64,000 bases of DNA, from NCBI GenBank assembly GCA_028622995.1, contig JAJQJQ010000003.1, positions 3,720,001 through 3,784,000 of the forward strand, in the 5' to 3' direction. Position numbers and translations under genes: made by a program. Positions within the stretch are counted from its first letter, which is position 1. Every line of letters begins with the position of its first letter. The stretch is from Panagrolaimus kolymaensis. Taxonomy: Eukaryota > Nematoda > Chromadorea > Rhabditida > Panagrolaimidae. Positions 59,701 through 64,000 of this stretch are shown piece after piece. The notes under the pieces are model-generated. The model was not told the DNA's origin. It made no database searches and was given only the letters and a program-made list of their open reading frames with translations.

Positions 59701-62692
59701 TCTTCTTCTCTCTACTTTTTTTGTGGGTTGTTATTCAAGTTTTACACATTCATTTTGACCACGAAATAAAAAATACTTCCCGTACACAACCGCCATAGTA
59801 GTCGTCTACTACTAGCTTTAAAGTTTCAGACATAAAAGCTTCTTTTTCTGGATGACGATGAAGGCGCAAAAAAGCTAAAGTAGATGGCTTTTTTTTGTGG
59901 TGATGGTGGGGCCCAAATAACATACCACCAAAAAAGTGCTCGTTTGAATTGTTTGCGCCTCGAAGGGCTGTTGTTATAAAGAACCAACCAAAAAATTTAT
60001 ATATATGCAGAAGGAGGAGGAAAAAAATAGAAGCCTTGCAGCCTGGCTTCACCCACTTCTTCACGCTGGTTAAAGATCTTTTTGCCGGGCATTTTTTTGT
60101 TGTTGTTGAACAAGTAGCAGCGCAACCGAAGCGTTAGTCGCATGTTTTTAGCAGTGTAACGGCATAACAAAAAAACGTATGCTACTACTAAAGCATAGAC
60201 ATCAAAAAGAATGGCAGCTTTAAATATAAAATGGCGTGTTGAAGATCTGTACTTCGAAGGAAGGAGTATTCATAGTTTTTTTTTCGTCGTGGAGCTTCTT
60301 CATTTTTTTGTTCCCTTTTTTGGTAGTCTTTTTTAACTTTTAATTTTCTTTTAGTCTCAAGTTTTTAAAGCATATTTTAATTTACTCACCTGAACGGTAA
60401 AAGGATTACTTTGATTTTGTGTTTCCATAATCATAGTTTGACGATTTTGTTGAAAATGTGCTGACATTGATTCTTTAAATGCCGACAAAAGTATTTTACG
60501 CAAGCGACTTTCCAAAATGGGCCATTCATCTTGCTTAATTTGTCTTACAGCAATGTCTGAAACAAAAAAATTTTGACCTTAAAAAAGTATTTAAAAATAG
60601 TCATAAATCTTTTTTCTTTCATCGAAGCTAGCTTTAGAAAATATACATATTTCACTCTTTTCTTTTTTTTTTAAACAACAATAATGCATTTTTTATGTAT
60701 GCTTTTCAAACGGAAATGTCTATAGTCGTTTTTGTGCAAACAAATTTACATACGAGGAAAAAATTACTTTTTTTTTTGCTTTTCAGGCAAAAAACATAAG
60801 TTAATTTTAAACAGGGTATAAGAAACTTTTCTTTCTCTCTCCATCTGTCATATCACCACAAGAACATTTATGTGTTCTTTTTCTTTTTTTGTGGGAATAT
60901 AAGACATTTGGAAAGTCATTCAAAGAAAACATGATGTTACTCACATGGGAATTTTATTGTTCGGTTTTTTCTTTTTTTTTGTTAGTAAAAAACATTTCTG
61001 ACAATGCTTCCTTGCCAAATGGCAAAAAAAGAAAAAGAAAAGAGAAACGAAAAAAGAAATCTAACTCCGGAAATTGATTCTAACCTGTTTCAGTAATGAA
61101 AGCGCTGCTATATTGTTGTTGATGCTGGTGCAAAATTGTTTCGGTTGTTGTTGTCGTGTTTAGATTTTCATTATTTTCTTGCTGCAATGTCAAAGTTTCA
61201 TTTGATAATAATGAAATTGACTGTGGAAGTTCGAGGCTGCCTAAAATAATTATTCTCTGAATTGAATTGTTTTTAATTTCTTAATTTAAAAAGCTTTTAG
61301 CAACAAAAAAAAGAGAGAAAATGAAAAATGAAATGTATACTTTGTTTTTGGCAATATTTTCGGGCAACCTTCTGGTTATTTTCTCATGCTTGCTTGCTTC
61401 ACAAAAATTGGTATTTTTAGGGTTACTTTCTTAAATTATTTTTCTTCTCAAGTTTAATTGCATAGTTTTTAGCTATTTTAAAGTTAATCTAGATATATTT
61501 TCTTTTTCCCTTTATTTTCATCCTCTTCAGGTAAAAGAGCAAACAACCGTGGGAATTTTTATTTTGGGAAAAATATTTGTTTGTTGGTAAAAAAGTTTTT
61601 TTAAACCTAATTTACTAATAATAGAATGTTTTGTTTTTAACATTTTGGAAGCCAACGTTGTCCTTATATTTTTTTAATATCACTTTTATGGCGTTACGCA
61701 GATTCCTAGGCATCTTTCAATACTTTTTTTGTTGTTGCAACTTGCAAGTATACTCTCAGAATCAATCATCAAAACTTTTTTGTTTTTTTAACAAAAGTAA
61801 AAAAGAGGGTGTTTGCATCAATCATGCTGGCTTTAAGGCGTTTTCAATACAAAAGTAAAGCTTTTCATTAAAATCAAAGTTTGCGATCTTTTTTTCATCT
61901 AAATAGTAAATCATTGAATGCATACAGTTTTTTATTGCTCTGTTATTTTTATTTTTTATTCCGCCGCTCATGGGGTATAGAAAAAAGCGTCATGGTAATC
62001 CATCAATTTATTTGCCGCTGATTTTTGTAAGTTTATCATTACTTTTTTTATGTGATTTTTAAACAGCGAATAAGAATCTCCAAGCAATATATTTTCTAAT
62101 AAACCTTACTAATGTCTATGCTCCAAAAAATTCAAAAAAATTGGGTTGCTAACCATTTTCTTTTCTCATTATGTTTCGAAGCTTCGTTGTTATTCATTAT
62201 TCTCAGGAATATTATTATTTATAAAAAAAACTCACTTTCATTTTGCCCAAAAACATTTATATTGAAAAATAATATTAGGAAGAAAATGGCAATAATAAAA
62301 TTTTTCATAGCAACAACAATGTATGTTTCTGCAGTTTTCTTGGACGTTATAAAAAAATAAATAAATTTATATATCGGCAAATTTATTTCTGTCTAAGTTT
62401 TTAAAAATAATATTATCTTCTAAAATATAAATTACCATAACAAAATAGTTTTCATCTTCTTGTTCAGTCACATGGGTCGTCGTTAACTAAATATCACGTT
62501 CTTTAAATATCGCCGCCGTAGTTGTTCATTTTCTAACATTTATTCTTATTCCCATATGTTTTCTAAAGTTAAAGATTTTCTGCTACTGCAGCGGCTATTT
62601 TTACATGAGAGAATTCCTAGTGGTGGTGGTGCCGCTACAACTCCTACTGCGCATACAAATACCTTAAGGGGGAGAGAGAAAAGCGTTGTCAT
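56768..62692 (-). CDS. type I membrane protein with SEA-like stem, unknown
   Basis: Ten exons: 62692-62605, 61240-61085, 60556-60390, 59179-59020, 58956-58909, 58835-58664, 58494-58340, 57296-57099, 57045-56954 and 56866-56768; all phases agree, 444 residues. Exon 1 is the least sure: it was chosen because MTTLFSLPLKVFVCAVGVV is a good signal peptide and its donor has the needed phase 1. A Gln/Thr-rich stretch follows (NTTTTTETILHQHQQQ). The next 110 residues (RLRKILLSAFKESMS; GTTNVDGITKLNFVSFFNN; LTLSHLSAVLQYPVIDI) have the alternating helix-strand look of a SEA-type juxtamembrane domain. A membrane segment near 200-225 reads WWIVGIILGSGILIILFGWC. The tail of about 220 residues is cytosolic, Pro/Ser-rich (PPPSPLL, RPPTPIAG). 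Introns of 1-1.4 kb are unusual here. The family is not recognised. Confidence 0.65.
57297..58339 (-). other. long intron of the membrane protein gene
   Basis: A 1,043-base intron in phase 1. No other exon or RNA was recognised in it. A minus-strand open stretch continues upstream of the exon at 57296 but lies beyond the TTTTTCAG acceptor. Confidence 0.5.
59180..60389 (-). other. long intron of the membrane protein gene
   Basis: A 1,210-base intron in phase 0, with GC-richer patches around 59400-59480 and 59780-59850. Open frames there (for example 59750-60064, minus) have no splice partners and are read as chance. Confidence 0.5.
60557..61084 (-). other. intron of the membrane protein gene
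   Basis: A 528-base intron in phase 1, AT-rich, with nothing else seen. Confidence 0.5.
61241..62604 (-). other. long first intron of the membrane protein gene (if exon 1 is right)
   Basis: A 1,364-base intron linking the signal-peptide exon to the rest. It contains a CGTCGTTAAC and CGCCGCCGTAG patch at 62475-62525. If exon 1 was chosen wrongly, this stretch is partly intergenic. Confidence 0.35.
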
Positions 62693-64000
62693 GACGCCGT
62701 TGTTGTTGTATGTATATATGTTAGAAGCAAGAAGCAAAGAAGCATTGCGAGTTGTCTACAGCACATAACATTCTTCCATTGAAAAAAAAAAATGAAAAAA
62801 AGCTTTTCATTTATTTATTTTTTTCTTTTTCATAAGGCGGAGTAAATAATCTTATAAAAAATAAAAGAAAGAGAAAAAGATCTTTATTACCTTTTACGAA
62901 TAATTTTTCTAAATGCAACTACCTATATTTAAAAAAAAATTTGTTTTTGAATCAACATTTTTTTTACAAAAAATGGGCGCTTCAAACATCGGGTGCTATT
63001 TCTTAATTTTTTTGCCCTCCTGTAACTGACTTCTGGTTTATTCTTCACTTTAAGATCACCTGGCCTAAAATTATGTTGTTTATATTTTAAAACTTATATT
63101 TAAAAATTAAAAAACATCTGTTTATTTGGAAACATTTTGTCGCACTTTTATCGCATACTTTAAACTCAAAATATAATTAATTATATGTACCTATTTTATT
63201 TTTTTGGCTTAAACTATTATTCCTTTTTTTGACATTTATAAAAAATGAATGAATGAATTTTCCTGTCTATGTATATTTTTTTGTTGCTAATACTCACAAT
63301 ATTTTTTACCTTTCTTCTTTATTTATAAAAAAATGCAATGTAATATGTCGTTTATTTCTAATACTTTTACTACTTTTTTTGCTATGACTTATTTTTTAAC
63401 TATTGGGATTTTTTATTTGCTCATATAGTTTTTTCTGGGGTTAGTTGCTAGTTACTATGGCTTCTTTATTTATATATGCTGATCTTTTTTTTTCTGCCGC
63501 ATTTTCCCATGGATCTATAATAAAATTAATACTATTAAAATAATATTAATTTAAAATGAAATTTCCAATAATTTGTGTTATTGTTTTTTAAACGCAAAAA
63601 ATTTCTGCCACTTATTTTAAGTTTTTATTTATTACTATTATCTTATTAAATGAAACATTCATTTTATTTGCGACCAAAAAAAATTATAAAGAGCTTTTTT
63701 TTCTGTCATCACTCGTCTATTTTATTTTTTGGCTTTTTTAAAAGTTTTTTTTTCTTCTTTCTTTGTCATTGCTTTACTGACTGTCGCCGCCGCCGTCGGC
63801 ACTATCGTCGTCGTTGTTGTTGTCGTCGCTTAAGGCAAGCCTAGCTGGCCCCTCTTTACGCAATTGTCCTTGTCCTCCCTCCTTCACCCCTTCGGCAAAA
63901 AAAAAAAAAATGAAGTAAGCAAAAAAGAAAGCTGACAAAGGCTTCCGCTTGCTTCTGTTGTTGCAAAAAGAAAAAATGCATCGTAAAAGGGAAAAAAATA
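62693..64000. other. region upstream of the membrane protein gene
   Basis: AT-rich sequence with one GC-rich island at 63778-63890 made of CCG, CGT and TTG triplets. On the minus strand the island is open for about 36 codons (Asp/Asn/Gly-rich), which could be an exon end or just the result of trinucleotide repeats. No gene can be supported. Confidence 0.35.
63780..63832. repeat. trinucleotide (CGC/CGT/TTG) low-complexity island
   Basis: Degenerate runs of CGC, CGT and TTG triplets, in strong contrast to the AT-rich flanks. Similar shorter CGTCGTC clusters recur in other non-coding parts of the window. Confidence 0.7.

Noticed and set aside
59750..60064. 104-codon minus-strand frame inside a long intron
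   Set aside because: No acceptor and donor pair fits the flanking exon phases; no family signal.

Overview
This is a 64-kb piece of an AT-rich nematode nuclear genome. The evidence is: genes split by many very short GT-AG introns (mostly 45-60 bases), acceptors of the TTTTAG/TTTCAG type, a few consensus acceptors directly upstream of start codons that look like spliced-leader sites, and nematode-type products (an OSM-9-like TRPV channel, an SXP/RAL-2-like secreted protein, an UNC-78-like actin regulator, an EMRE-1-like subunit). The composition and intron style fit a clade IV nematode such as a tylenchid (for example a root-knot nematode), but this is inference and no marker settles the species. 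No rRNA, tRNA, CRISPR array or intact transposon was found. All exon joins below were worked out by hand from reading frame, splice phase and family resemblance.

Layout. 1-7571 is gene-poor, with one likely first exon at 2924-3007 (-). 7572-14218 holds a leprecan/CRTAP-like ER protein (-), an SXP/RAL-2-like secreted protein (-), a ferredoxin-fold protein that has lost every cluster ligand (-), an unknown multi-pass membrane protein (+) and the normal adrenodoxin-type ferredoxin (-). 14718-23586 runs rightward: a TspanC8-related tetraspanin, the GPI transamidase subunit PIG-S and a 12-exon TRPV channel, which converges with a 10-exon CASPR/neurexin-like adhesion protein (23725-28492, -). After a 4.5-kb desert comes the oddest gene, 33002-36077 (+): a long intronless reading frame with an OTU-type deubiquitinase and a PD-(D/E)XK-type nuclease region, broken in the middle of the OTU domain by one extra A in an A8 run. 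36323-37376 (-) is a mitochondrial glutamate carrier.

The right part holds an acidic protein with a possible RRM-like C-terminus (41083-44823, +, start not found), the actin-interacting protein AIP1/UNC-78 (46552-48707, +), the mitochondrial calcium uniporter regulator EMRE (48913-49248, -), a small retropepsin-like protein (49828-50791, -), SPEF1 (52544-53737, +), an unknown secreted protein (54295-55531, +), a candidate neuropeptide precursor with a C-x-W-K-x-C ring (55775-56288, -) and a type I membrane protein with large introns (56768-62692, -).

The genes do not form one pathway. There is no tight operon; the tetraspanin and PIG-S genes are 317 bases apart on the same strand. Three themes recur: sensory or ciliary biology (TRPV, SPEF1, the peptide precursor), cell-surface and secretory biology (tetraspanin, CASPR, PIG-S, leprecan, the SXP-like protein) and mitochondrial function (ferredoxin, glutamate carrier, EMRE). 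The best candidates for something new are the transferred-looking OTU/nuclease gene, the ligandless ferredoxin paralogue and the urotensin-like peptide precursor.
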